Shown: one piece after another, positions 12,028 through 20,525 of the stretch | Layout: each line of letters begins with the position of its first letter | Numbering within the stretch: the first letter of the stretch is position 1 | From: a virus | Direction: 5' to 3' (one strand) | Virus record (IMG/VR): IMGVR_UViG_3300028490_000034 | Coordinates: 1 to 20,815 of that record | Length of the DNA stretch: 20,815 bases | Position numbers and translations under genes: made by a program | The notes under the pieces: model-generated | What the model was told of the DNA's origin: nothing | Databases searched by the model: none | What the model saw: only the letters and a program-made list of their open reading frames with translations

Positions 12028-13206
12028 ATGGGAATACTATATAACAAAGGGACACGTAAATTTCAAGAAGGAGGCTCAGTGCCTAGTAAAGAAGCACTAG
12101 TCAGTGCTGGAGATCCAAATGATGCATACGCGTCAGATATTCCTGTTGATGTTGAAGACGTTGATTCTGAGGTTGTTAAGGCTAAAGTTGCTTTAGATAG
12201 AGCCAAAAGACGTGAGAGAGTGACTAGACTGCAGAAGATAATGATACAGAATGGCCTACTGAATGGAGAAGGTGAAGAAGCTGCTGATGGTGTAATTGGT
12301 CTTAGAACTAAAGGAGCTATTGAGAAAGCTAAGAGGATACAGAAGATGCTTAAAGTTAAGCAGGATGGTATTATAGGCAAGAAGACTATTAGATCTGCTG
12401 CTGAAAAGGGTGTTGGTATCGATGAGCTGGTTAGGCATATTGACAACACACCTATGTTTCAAGGTGGTGGAGAGATTGGATATTATAGTCCTGATGATTA
12501 TTGGAAGAAGCATTTTGATGAGGGCAAAAGATTTAACGAATATAATAAACTTGTAGTGGAGTCTGATGACCTTAGGTTATTGGACGATGATGGAGCCAGC
12601 AAGGATTATGGGTATGTTAGCAATGGTATGAATTATATTGGGAGAGACCCATCATTCGACGGTAATGAAATACGTGGGTATGAGGATACTCCAGCCGACT
12701 ATGATGCTAGAATGGCCCCACCTGAGAAGTATAAATTTGGAGTTCTTGGTGGAAGTGATTTTACCACTACCAAGACACCAGAGGAAAAGAAGATTATAGA
12801 GGACGAGATACGAGCTTCCGAGGCAGAAAATAGAACCACAAGAATACAGCAGATACTTATTGACTATGGTGCATTATCTGGAGAAGGCGCTGAAGGCGCT
12901 GATGGTAAGATGGGAGCAAATACTTCACGCGCTATGGATGATGTTGAGGCCTTACAGGATGCTATAGGAGCAGACAAAGACGGTATCATAGGCCCTGAGA
13001 CTATACGTAAAGCTAAAGAGAAAGGTATTGATATTAGACAGTTTTTATCTAATAGAAGAGCACCTAAGACAGGTGGGGTTGGATCACTTATTACACCAGA
13101 CATGTTTGGTAAAATTGATGAGGTTGCTGCTATGAAAGTTATTGATGATGCAAGAGAGCTTAAGAAAAGAGGATTTAATAAAGGAGGCGTCCTATACGGA
13201 AGATAA
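12028..13206 (+). CDS. Tagged double peptidoglycan-binding virion protein
   Basis: The 392-residue protein has two copies of a peptidoglycan-binding (PG_binding_1-like) module, about residues 63-128 and 270-334. Each has two D-G-x-x-G turns: DGVIG 87-91 and DGIIG 113-117, then DGKMG 292-296 and DGIIG 318-322, with LQKIMIQNGLLNG or IQQILIDYGALSG helices before them. The N-terminus MGILYNKGTRKFQEGGSV has the shared tag, an internal FQGGG lies at 144-148, and the C-terminus NKGGVLYGR has the shared ending. No catalytic domain is seen, so it probably anchors to the cell wall. It is the only tagged protein on the plus strand and likely works with the transglycosylase at 6560-7465. Confidence 0.75.
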   Translation: MGILYNKGTRKFQEGGSVPSKEALVSAGDPNDAYASDIPVDVEDVDSEVVKAKVALDRAKRRERVTRLQKIMIQNGLLNGEGEEAADGVIGLRTKGAIEKAKRIQKMLKVKQDGIIGKKTIRSAAEKGVGIDELVRHIDNTPMFQGGGEIGYYSPDDYWKKHFDEGKRFNEYNKLVVESDDLRLLDDDGASKDYGYVSNGMNYIGRDPSFDGNEIRGYEDTPADYDARMAPPEKYKFGVLGGSDFTTTKTPEEKKIIEDEIRASEAENRTTRIQQILIDYGALSGEGAEGADGKMGANTSRAMDDVEALQDAIGADKDGIIGPETIRKAKEKGIDIRQFLSNRRAPKTGGVGSLITPDMFGKIDEVAAMKVIDDARELKKRGFNKGGVLYGR

Positions 13207-13235
13207 AACGCCAATGATAATGAAAAATATGTTAT

Positions 13236-14129
13236 ATGTTAATAATGGATGCAAGGCCACAGTTGGTGGTCAAAGGAATAGAGGTAGATAACGTTAGCCT
13301 AAACGATAAGGTGTTCTTTTTAGAAGAGGGACATAAATATTATCATGAGGATGATATCGTTGATGGTGAATTACTGCCGTTTGAAGAATCGAAATACCAG
13401 TTTAGGTCGCCTACTGGAATACTGGCTGACTTCAAAGAGAAGTTTGAGACCGAACGCATAGCGCGTACTTACGTTATTAAACATGAGTTAGATATTACAT
13501 GGGAAGAACTTGTAGCAGAGTGGGATGAGAAAGCCCGTGTAGCATCTGAAGAAGGTACATTGTTGCATGGTTACGCTGAGTCTATGTTTAATAAGTGGGG
13601 GATGGAGCAGCCAGAGGCCCCTAAAGCATTATATGTTAATGAGCTATACAAAGAGCTGCTGGATAAGCACGTATTGGCTAAGACAGAGCTGTTAGTATAT
13701 TCAGAGAAGCTGAGATTATCTGGTCAAGTGGATCTATTGATGCGAAACGAGGACAGGAGCGAATATTACCTGTACGATTACAAGTTTATTAAGAAGCCGC
13801 TTGAAAAAAAGAGCTTTTACAACCCAAGAACTAGGAAATATAAGATGATGTCTGGGCCTTTTAGGTTCCTATATGACTGTAATTACTCTCACTACTCGAT
13901 ACAGATGGAGATTTACAGGTATCTTATGGGCTCCGTAGGTAAGAAGACTGTTAGGAAAGCACTAATTGTAGTGACCCCTGATAAGTATGAGATAGTTGAC
14001 GGGATGCCCATGAAGATTTGGGTGGATAACAATGGAATACTGCAGGCCGCCTATCATAATAGATGGGGCAAACTGTATAATAGTGCGAAGGATAAGAAGT
14101 ATCTGAGCAAACCCTATAAATTAATATGA
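13236..14129 (+). CDS. PD-(D/E)XK nuclease, RecB/Cas4-like
   Basis: The 297-residue protein has the motif order of RecB-type PD-(D/E)XK nucleases: G-x-x-x-H-x-x-x-E with His111 and Glu115 (GTLLHGYAE), Glu151 (TELLV), GQVDLL with Asp166, YDYKFI with Asp181 and Lys183, and the helix SIQMEIYRYL with Gln223. These residues bind metal and cut DNA, often as exonucleases that process replicating or packaged DNA. The start is uncertain: ATG at 13236 (MLIMDARPQL) or the third-next ATG at 13245. It stands upstream of the small gene and packaging genes, so a role in DNA processing or recombination before packaging fits. Confidence 0.8.
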   Translation: MLIMDARPQLVVKGIEVDNVSLNDKVFFLEEGHKYYHEDDIVDGELLPFEESKYQFRSPTGILADFKEKFETERIARTYVIKHELDITWEELVAEWDEKARVASEEGTLLHGYAESMFNKWGMEQPEAPKALYVNELYKELLDKHVLAKTELLVYSEKLRLSGQVDLLMRNEDRSEYYLYDYKFIKKPLEKKSFYNPRTRKYKMMSGPFRFLYDCNYSHYSIQMEIYRYLMGSVGKKTVRKALIVVTPDKYEIVDGMPMKIWVDNNGILQAAYHNRWGKLYNSAKDKKYLSKPYKLI

Positions 14130-14133
14130 AATA

Positions 14134-14364
14134 ATGAGAGAAACGACTTACACAGAGAAGATCTACTTCACACCAGGTGATATAGTAGTGATCAAGCATG
14201 ATTTAGAGTACAAACCCAAAATGCTTGTGCAGAGCGTTGACAAGGCAACCATGTCTTCTGATAGAGGAGGTATGTTGCTAGGAGTGACGTGCATATGGTT
14301 CAATACCATGGGAGAGATACAGAAACACCGATTCAGTACTAAAGACATATCTAAAGTAGAATAA
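14134..14364 (+). CDS. YodC/DUF2158-like small protein
   Basis: The 76-residue protein resembles the YodC (DUF2158) family: YFTPGDIVVIKH (11-22) gives the P-G-D-x-V-x-L strand, and VTCIWFNTMGEIQKHRF (51-67) gives the C-x-W-F and following hairpin, ending ISKVE. The family is a small beta barrel of unknown function found in bacteria and phages. It sits five bases after the nuclease gene and one base before the next gene, so it is in the packaging operon. A KOW/SH3-like barrel that binds nucleic acid or protein is likely from the fold type, not shown. Confidence 0.65.
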   Translation: MRETTYTEKIYFTPGDIVVIKHDLEYKPKMLVQSVDKATMSSDRGGMLLGVTCIWFNTMGEIQKHRFSTKDISKVE

Positions 14365-14365
14365 T

Positions 14366-14941
14366 ATGGTTAGATTTACTATCGTTAATAATAAGGTAGT
14401 CTTAGATCCAAACATTGTATTATTAAAAAATCTAAGTGACCTTTACACAGAGAAGAGGGGACCAAAGTTACTGCAAGTGATATATTATCTTCACTCCAGG
14501 AACCAGGATAATCCTTTTCGTGACCTAGACCAGGTTACCATTGAAACAAACGTGCTACAGGCCGTATTCAATAAGGCTAGATGGGAAGAGATAAAGATGA
14601 CGGATAAGGAGAAGAAACTTTATCTCGGAGCGGAGAAGACGTTTATGAAGCATAACACCACACCAGAATCAAGGCTTGAGAAAGCTATTGATAAGAAGCT
14701 AGATGAGGTGAGTAAGATGTTGAATGAAACTGTCCCAGTTATTGAGGAAAATATAACGAAGAGTGGAGAGACTAAATTTAACTCTAACCTGAGTATCATA
14801 TTGGGCTTATTCTCTAAGATTGAGACCATTATGAAAAGTAAGACTGTGCTGCAGACTGCTATACTTAAGCAAGAGGTTGCAGGCAAGATTAGAGGTGGTG
14901 GTACTACAAGTTTCCGTGAAATGGGTATCCTAAAGAAGTAA
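14366..14941 (+). CDS. Helical protein before terminase, possible small terminase
   Basis: The 191-residue product is mostly helical. The first half (LDPNIVLLKNLSDLYTEKRG onward) carries a basic region, the middle has KLYLGAEKTFMKHNTTPESR, and the second half has long coiled-coil-like helices (KAIDKKLDEVSKMLNETV and KFNSNLSIILGLFSKIETIM). It ends with a glycine-rich IRGGGTTSF stretch. The position, one base before the large terminase start, and the helix-rich oligomer-like build suggest a small terminase subunit. No helix-turn-helix is clear, and small terminases diverge too fast to recognise by eye, so the call is from context. Confidence 0.5.
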   Translation: MVRFTIVNNKVVLDPNIVLLKNLSDLYTEKRGPKLLQVIYYLHSRNQDNPFRDLDQVTIETNVLQAVFNKARWEEIKMTDKEKKLYLGAEKTFMKHNTTPESRLEKAIDKKLDEVSKMLNETVPVIEENITKSGETKFNSNLSIILGLFSKIETIMKSKTVLQTAILKQEVAGKIRGGGTTSFREMGILKK

Positions 14942-14942
14942 G

Positions 14943-17132
14943 ATGAAAATAAGATCTAAAACTACATACGACAAGTATAACGATAAGAAGCTAGACTTTT
15001 TAGAGTATACTGACGATGGTAAGATTATGAATGGTGAGTGGGATGTCACTGAGGTAAAAGATTATCTTGAGGGTATTAAAACTGGTGAGGAAGAGATTAG
15101 GTTGAAAGACTATCTTGTTTATCGACCGCTACCTGTTGGTCTACTGAAGCTGGGAGAGATGCCAGATGTTCACCCTCAATCATATGAGATGCAGCTATGG
15201 TACAAGACACTGTACACTGCTACTACTGAGGGAGTTACCATTGGGAAGGAATACTTTAATCCTTTCTTTGTATTTTGGATATTGGTATTTATATTTGAGA
15301 TACCTATGTATGATGATGAGGGCAACCCTATGGAGGGTTCTGAAATTGATCAGCCTATCTATGCTAACATGGACAGGTATATGCTTGACATATTTTGGAA
15401 AGCATACAAGCAAAGGAAGTATGTGGCGCTAATGTCTGGTCGTGGACTGGGGAAATCGTTCCTTACCTCCGCAATTGAAGCGTGGTACTACACGTTATTC
15501 GATAACCAAGAACTTATTGTTTCCGCTACATCTGAACCGATTGTGGAAGAGGCGTGGACAAAGACTACAGATACATTTGATTTAATTGAAAAGAAATTCC
15601 CTGGCTTCAGGCAGAAAAGGATATTGAATAGTAATATCAAGATTCAGGCTGGAGAAGAGTATTATGATGCTAACGGTGACCTACAGACTAGGGGATCGCT
15701 GAATGATGTGCGTCGTATTGTATATGGTGATAACGCCAACAAAACAAGGGGTCGTCGACCACACTTCCAACACGTGGAGGAGTTCGCGGCATTCCCTATG
15801 CACCCATCCAAAGGCTCATTGAAAAACGTTATTGGTCAGTCAAAAGGATCGTGGCTTGTGATGGGGTCATTTAAGAAAGCATTTGTTATTTACACTGGGA
15901 CTGGTGGATCTGTTAACAACAAGGACGCTGAGGATGTGTTTACAAATCCTACTGCCTATAACCTTATAGAAGTTAATGAGTGGGGTAAACCTACAAGTCT
16001 TTTCATACCTACATTCCTAAAGTATGCTGGAACGTGGGAGAAGACTGGAGTGCCTAATATTAAACTTGCTTTAGAGAGAGTGCATAAGAACAGGGAAGGG
16101 CTTGAGTCTGACCCAGTTGCATATCTGAAGGAACTGCAGGAATTCCCTATTACTCTGGATGAGGTATTCATCGTACATGGTACGAACATTTTTAATCAAG
16201 ATAAGATCAGTGAGATGATTGCCAAAGCTAAGATGGCTAGAGAGAAGACATATGACGTCGGAAAACTGGAGTACGTTTTAGATAGTAATGGTAATGTACA
16301 GGATGTGAAGTTTGTTGAGGACCCTACGGGAGATATCATCATTGTAGAGCACCCTCACAAAGAGACTAATGGTAAGATACTTAATAACCTCTATGTTGCT
16401 GGAATAGATAGTATTGACCAAGGTAAGGCTGACTCGCTTGTAGATGGGTCTAAGCTGGCCATGACGGTCAAGAAAAGGATTTCTGGCTCTATGTTTACTC
16501 AGACCAGTAACCTCTATGTAGCCTTCTATAACAAGCGATCTGAGCAAGTTAGGTGGGACTATGAAAACGCACTAAAGTTAAGTATGTACTTTAACGCGAG
16601 GGTGAATTTGGAATACACAAAGATTAATATTATCTCGCATTTTAGAGAGCGTGGGCAGTTTTGGAGATTTCTTCAGAGACCGTCTATTGCAATTGGGGCG
16701 AATGTTAGTGGGGCCAAGGCAAGTACTCTTATTGGTACACCAGCCACATCTCACGTTATTGCTCACCAGGATCAGAAACTTGCTGACTATATAGATGACT
16801 TCTATTATCAGATTGTATATCTACCTGCGCTTGAGCAGCTTAGGGACTACTCTATGGAAGCTAGAACCAAGTTTGACTACGTTGTTGCAATGGGGCTGAC
16901 GGAACTTGCTGACGAAGACTTTTTGGGTAAGCCTGCCACTGCTGGAGGATCTGCCACAGAAGACATAGCTGATTTTGGATTCTATAGAGATAAAAGAGGC
17001 GTGAAACGTTGGGGAGAAATCCCTAGAGAGTCAACTGAGATAAAGAGTATCGCTGAAGATATGATTAATGAGCAGATAGAGGACGCAAATAATCCATTTA
17101 CTTGGGTAGAAGCTAATTCATCCAGACGATAA
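14943..17132 (+). CDS. terL: Large terminase, ATPase and nuclease
   Basis: This packaging motor protein (729 aa) moves DNA into the head and cuts concatemers. The Walker A motif is MSGRGLGKSF with Gly166-Ser172. Walker B-like HFQHVEEF (274-281) provides the acidic pair at 279-280. The RNase H-like nuclease domain follows: VAGIDSID with Asp489, ARVNLEYTK with Glu557, and FDYVVAM with Asp645. The length is above the common 450-650 range but fits large-genome crAss-like phages. It lies two bases after a helical gene and is followed by the portal, the conserved packaging order. I see no intron, inteins or frameshift. Confidence 0.93.
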   Translation: MKIRSKTTYDKYNDKKLDFLEYTDDGKIMNGEWDVTEVKDYLEGIKTGEEEIRLKDYLVYRPLPVGLLKLGEMPDVHPQSYEMQLWYKTLYTATTEGVTIGKEYFNPFFVFWILVFIFEIPMYDDEGNPMEGSEIDQPIYANMDRYMLDIFWKAYKQRKYVALMSGRGLGKSFLTSAIEAWYYTLFDNQELIVSATSEPIVEEAWTKTTDTFDLIEKKFPGFRQKRILNSNIKIQAGEEYYDANGDLQTRGSLNDVRRIVYGDNANKTRGRRPHFQHVEEFAAFPMHPSKGSLKNVIGQSKGSWLVMGSFKKAFVIYTGTGGSVNNKDAEDVFTNPTAYNLIEVNEWGKPTSLFIPTFLKYAGTWEKTGVPNIKLALERVHKNREGLESDPVAYLKELQEFPITLDEVFIVHGTNIFNQDKISEMIAKAKMAREKTYDVGKLEYVLDSNGNVQDVKFVEDPTGDIIIVEHPHKETNGKILNNLYVAGIDSIDQGKADSLVDGSKLAMTVKKRISGSMFTQTSNLYVAFYNKRSEQVRWDYENALKLSMYFNARVNLEYTKINIISHFRERGQFWRFLQRPSIAIGANVSGAKASTLIGTPATSHVIAHQDQKLADYIDDFYYQIVYLPALEQLRDYSMEARTKFDYVVAMGLTELADEDFLGKPATAGGSATEDIADFGFYRDKRGVKRWGEIPRESTEIKSIAEDMINEQIEDANNPFTWVEANSSRR

Positions 17133-17146
17133 AGTAAATTATTTTT

Positions 17147-17155
17147 AGTATTATA
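17147..17155 (+). promoter_or_regulatory. AGTATTATA motif upstream of the portal gene
   Basis: ATTTTTAGTATTATA lies in the 46-base gap between the terminase stop and the portal start, 23 bases before the GTG. AAAGAATAG follows at 17166-17174, as in the copy before the winged-helix gene. It may give an extra start point for the head genes. Confidence 0.5.
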
Positions 17156-17178
17156 AACAAGAATTAAAGAATAGAACT

Positions 17179-19479
17179 GTGATAGGAGATTATTTAACAA
17201 TAGAACATGAGGTACACCTGTCTGACAAACAAAAGCTTAAACCTAAGTATTTTGAAGACATGGCCAGGCATTATATAATGCTCCTTAATTATGATAGGGA
17301 TAACATTACTAGTGCTAGAAATTATTACTCTAGTGTTAGGGATGAGTATGACTTTCAATATTTGGAAGATATCTATGGTATGCAAAACCCTATTGATCTT
17401 GGGTTCACTAATATCATTAAACCTAGAGTAGATGCCCTAGTTGGACTAAGTTTACTAAGTGAACCAACTTTTCAAACACATTATACTGATAAAGAGACTA
17501 TTGCCAAAGTTAAAGAAGAAAAGATTGGGGCGATGGTTAATGATATATTTGCTGACATTAACAATGGTATACAGATAGCTCAAAAGGCGAGTGCCGATGG
17601 AAAAGATCCTGCTAAACAAAAAGGAGGAATTGGAGCAGACACTAAGGAGTTCTTAGATAATACTGCAAAGAAGTATGGTGAGGAATTCATGTCCTCATAT
17701 CAGATAGCTGCCGACCATATTATAAGGTTAATTGAGACTGATGCTGAGATAGATCTTAGTAATGTAAAGAAAGAGGTGGCGAAAGATTACTTTATAACTG
17801 GCGAAGGATACACTAGAGAAATATATAAAGGAGAAGGGAAGGACCCAAAGATTGAGGTTATCTTACCTGACTATTTTTACTCTAATAGACCTCGTCTTGA
17901 TAAAGATTTAAAGAGAACCAGTGTTGTAGTTTATAGAGAACGTATATCTCCTCACGAAGTCTTGAAAAAATTAGGGGATAAAATTACTAAAGAGGATGCT
18001 GAGAGATTATTTTCATACTACGGGGCACTAAGTGGTGAGGAGTTATCACTTAATGGTGGATCGCCTGATGCAGAACTTAATGCACCTGTAGATGATATGC
18101 ACCAGCTTGACACTTTCTATCTAAAGACTGGGTGGATAAACGGTCCGTTAAATGGTCCAGGAGGATACAAAGGACCTCTAGTGGATCTATACCATGTTGA
18201 GTGGCTTGCATCCACAAGAATACCTAATGGTAAAGGTGGGTACGTGTACCGTGAGGACCGCTATGAAGCCTACAGAGTTGGATATGATATTTATATTGGT
18301 GGGCGTCGTTGTGATGAGGCACCAAGAACAAAAGACGAGCCGTGGAAAACAAATCTTTCTTATAAAGGTGCTATTAATGCATCGCGTACAGGAGTAATAC
18401 ACTCTATGGTGCATTCTATGAGAGAATTACAGGATCTATATGATATCATAATGTTCTTTAGAAATAATGCCATAGCTAACTCGGGAGTAAGCGGTTCACG
18501 TGTAAACACTGCTGCTATACCTAAGGCTCTTGGTAAAAAATTTATGGATAGGCTAACTAAATGGATTACCATTAGAAAGCAGGGTATTGAACTTATTGAC
18601 CCAACTGAAGAGGGCGCACAGCTCTTTCAGCACTACGGGGACTTTGATGCCTCTGTGGACGGAAATACTATCCAATCTATTAATGCAGTTCTTGAATCTC
18701 TTACGGTGCAGGCCGACATCGTCAGTGGTGTGCCTCGCCAGATGCTTGGTATCATAGAGGAGAGGGATGCTGTTGAAAATGTAAGAGTCGGACTTAATCA
18801 AGTCTCTATTCTTTCATTAGAAATGTTTAGAGAGGTGGATAGAATACTTAACAGGGCTGTTCAGGGTACTCTAGATAATTTTAAATACTCATATAGAAAT
18901 AAAGCACTTCAAGGAGTGTATAAAAATGGTGTCGCTATGATGCCTTTTATACTTCAACCTGACGAATTCAGTACCACTGATTATAAAGTTACTGTGATAA
19001 GTGCTGGTATTGAGAACGCTAAACTTATGAAAATCCAAGCATTGGCTAAGGAGTTCGTGAGTGCTGGTGCAATTGATCCTGATGTACTTATTAAAATAAT
19101 CAATAATAAATCTATTGTTGAGATTGAATACTTACTAGCTAAGGCTACTGCCAAGAAAAAGGAGGAGATGCAAAGTATGGGACAACTAGAGCAACAACTC
19201 GAGGAGTCACAAAAGCAGGTTAAGCAACTTGAAGGGGAGATTAGAAGATTAGAAAATAATGCTAGTCAACAACTTGAGGGAAGACTTGAGCTTGATACTA
19301 AAAAGGTAGAGAATGAGGCCAGATTTAAGGAAAAAGAAATTTCACTTACTGAGGCTAAGAATAAAAAAGATAATGAGTCCAAAGCCAGAGAGCTTAATAT
19401 TAAGCAAGACCTAGTTGATCTCGAGAGGGAGCAGCTAGTTTATGGGCCAGGAAGTAGTAAAGAAATTAAAAACCAATAA
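17179..19479 (+). CDS. Portal protein
   Basis: The 766-residue protein follows the large terminase and has the build of a portal: a long N-terminal helical wing (residues 1-130), a beta-rich middle with DYFITGEGYTREIYKG and VVVYRERISPHEVLKKLG, the crown/stem region with SINAVLESLTVQADIVSGVP and RQMLGIIEERDAVENVRVG, and a C-terminal coiled coil at about 664-752 (QLEQQLEESQKQVKQLEGEI). The portal ring is the DNA gate at one vertex and contacts the terminase. The best start is GTG at 17179, since no ATG is in frame between the upstream stop at 17146 and codon 28. It is much longer than the roughly 500-600 aa usual in T7-like phages, consistent with crAss-like portals. Confidence 0.85.
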   Translation: MIGDYLTIEHEVHLSDKQKLKPKYFEDMARHYIMLLNYDRDNITSARNYYSSVRDEYDFQYLEDIYGMQNPIDLGFTNIIKPRVDALVGLSLLSEPTFQTHYTDKETIAKVKEEKIGAMVNDIFADINNGIQIAQKASADGKDPAKQKGGIGADTKEFLDNTAKKYGEEFMSSYQIAADHIIRLIETDAEIDLSNVKKEVAKDYFITGEGYTREIYKGEGKDPKIEVILPDYFYSNRPRLDKDLKRTSVVVYRERISPHEVLKKLGDKITKEDAERLFSYYGALSGEELSLNGGSPDAELNAPVDDMHQLDTFYLKTGWINGPLNGPGGYKGPLVDLYHVEWLASTRIPNGKGGYVYREDRYEAYRVGYDIYIGGRRCDEAPRTKDEPWKTNLSYKGAINASRTGVIHSMVHSMRELQDLYDIIMFFRNNAIANSGVSGSRVNTAAIPKALGKKFMDRLTKWITIRKQGIELIDPTEEGAQLFQHYGDFDASVDGNTIQSINAVLESLTVQADIVSGVPRQMLGIIEERDAVENVRVGLNQVSILSLEMFREVDRILNRAVQGTLDNFKYSYRNKALQGVYKNGVAMMPFILQPDEFSTTDYKVTVISAGIENAKLMKIQALAKEFVSAGAIDPDVLIKIINNKSIVEIEYLLAKATAKKKEEMQSMGQLEQQLEESQKQVKQLEGEIRRLENNASQQLEGRLELDTKKVENEARFKEKEISLTEAKNKKDNESKARELNIKQDLVDLEREQLVYGPGSSKEIKNQ

Positions 19480-19481
19480 TA

Positions 19482-20522
19482 ATGAATACAGAAAGCATTT
19501 TGGTGCAGGATACCAATGGAGATCTTGCAAATGATATATTAAAAAATGACCCAGATAAGGAAGCGCTAAGTGTTTGGTTTACAAAACTTCCTCGCACTGA
19601 TAAGATTGTTATAAACTTTTCTGCTAATAATGTGAGGTATGATTCAATTCCAAACATATCTGCGGCGACGTATTTAACAAAGCTTACATATAATGGTTCA
19701 GCAGGGTATCAAAATAAAATATTCTCGTCTGTAGTCGCGGAGGATACTGGAGTTTTCGATAAGAATAACGTACCAGTATTAACGTTTGATCCATCTAATG
19801 TCATAGATATACCAGAGATCCCTGTTTTAGAGGACGTGGTATTAGACATTAAGATGTACAATGGGACAATAGATTTACTTAACTACGCTGATTCGCGAAT
19901 GGGTTATGGCCCTCTTAGTAAGGGCAGCAATCAGTACATAGTAAAGTCCAGGCGTTCATTTCCTACTCAGGTCGATACGTTACCAAACGTGTGTGGAAAG
20001 AAAATCTATGTAGATGGATGGTACACTTACACACAAATTATCTTCAAAGACCTTATAGAAGGAAGCGAGATTATGGACGGGAATTATTATGGTAGAGATG
20101 GAGTTATCTATAAAGCAAGTTGCTACGGTAAATACTATATTACATCATCTGGTGAGGGATATGTTGTAGATAATGGAGGGAATACTATAGAAAACTGCAT
20201 GAAAGTTATCAGTAAAGTTGATTATGAAGAAATGTTATTTAGTCTTAATGAGACTGCTGATATGTCCCCACAATCTAACTCTGTATTTCTACACTCACAA
20301 GTACTTATAACAGAGGAACTTAGGGTAGCTATACTACAGGAGATCATAGATATTTCTTGTAAAGGTAAGAGTGGATGTGACTTTATGGATTGGCAAAAGC
20401 TTAATCTTAAGAAGCTTTCTGCTGGTATAATGTTTGAGAATGGTATGTTTGAAAAGGCACAGGTAATTCTTGAGTCTGCCAGAGAGATGTGCCATGGATT
20501 AGGATTTAATTTAAACTGTTAA
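19482..20522 (+). CDS. Unknown 346-aa protein after portal, probable head or connector component
   Basis: The product starts MNTESILVQDTNGDLANDIL. Its first 240 residues appear beta-rich with many aromatic residues (YYGRDGVIYKASCYGKYYIT), and the last 80 are helical (EELRVAILQEIIDISCKGKS, then MDWQKLNLKKLSAGIMFENG). The C-terminal helical repeat is TPR-like in pattern. Its ATG is two bases after the portal stop. Position directly after the portal suggests a structural protein, such as a head-tail connector or a protein bound to the portal, but no family motif was recognised. Confidence 0.65.
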   Translation: MNTESILVQDTNGDLANDILKNDPDKEALSVWFTKLPRTDKIVINFSANNVRYDSIPNISAATYLTKLTYNGSAGYQNKIFSSVVAEDTGVFDKNNVPVLTFDPSNVIDIPEIPVLEDVVLDIKMYNGTIDLLNYADSRMGYGPLSKGSNQYIVKSRRSFPTQVDTLPNVCGKKIYVDGWYTYTQIIFKDLIEGSEIMDGNYYGRDGVIYKASCYGKYYITSSGEGYVVDNGGNTIENCMKVISKVDYEEMLFSLNETADMSPQSNSVFLHSQVLITEELRVAILQEIIDISCKGKSGCDFMDWQKLNLKKLSAGIMFENGMFEKAQVILESAREMCHGLGFNLNC

Positions 20523-20525
20523 GAT

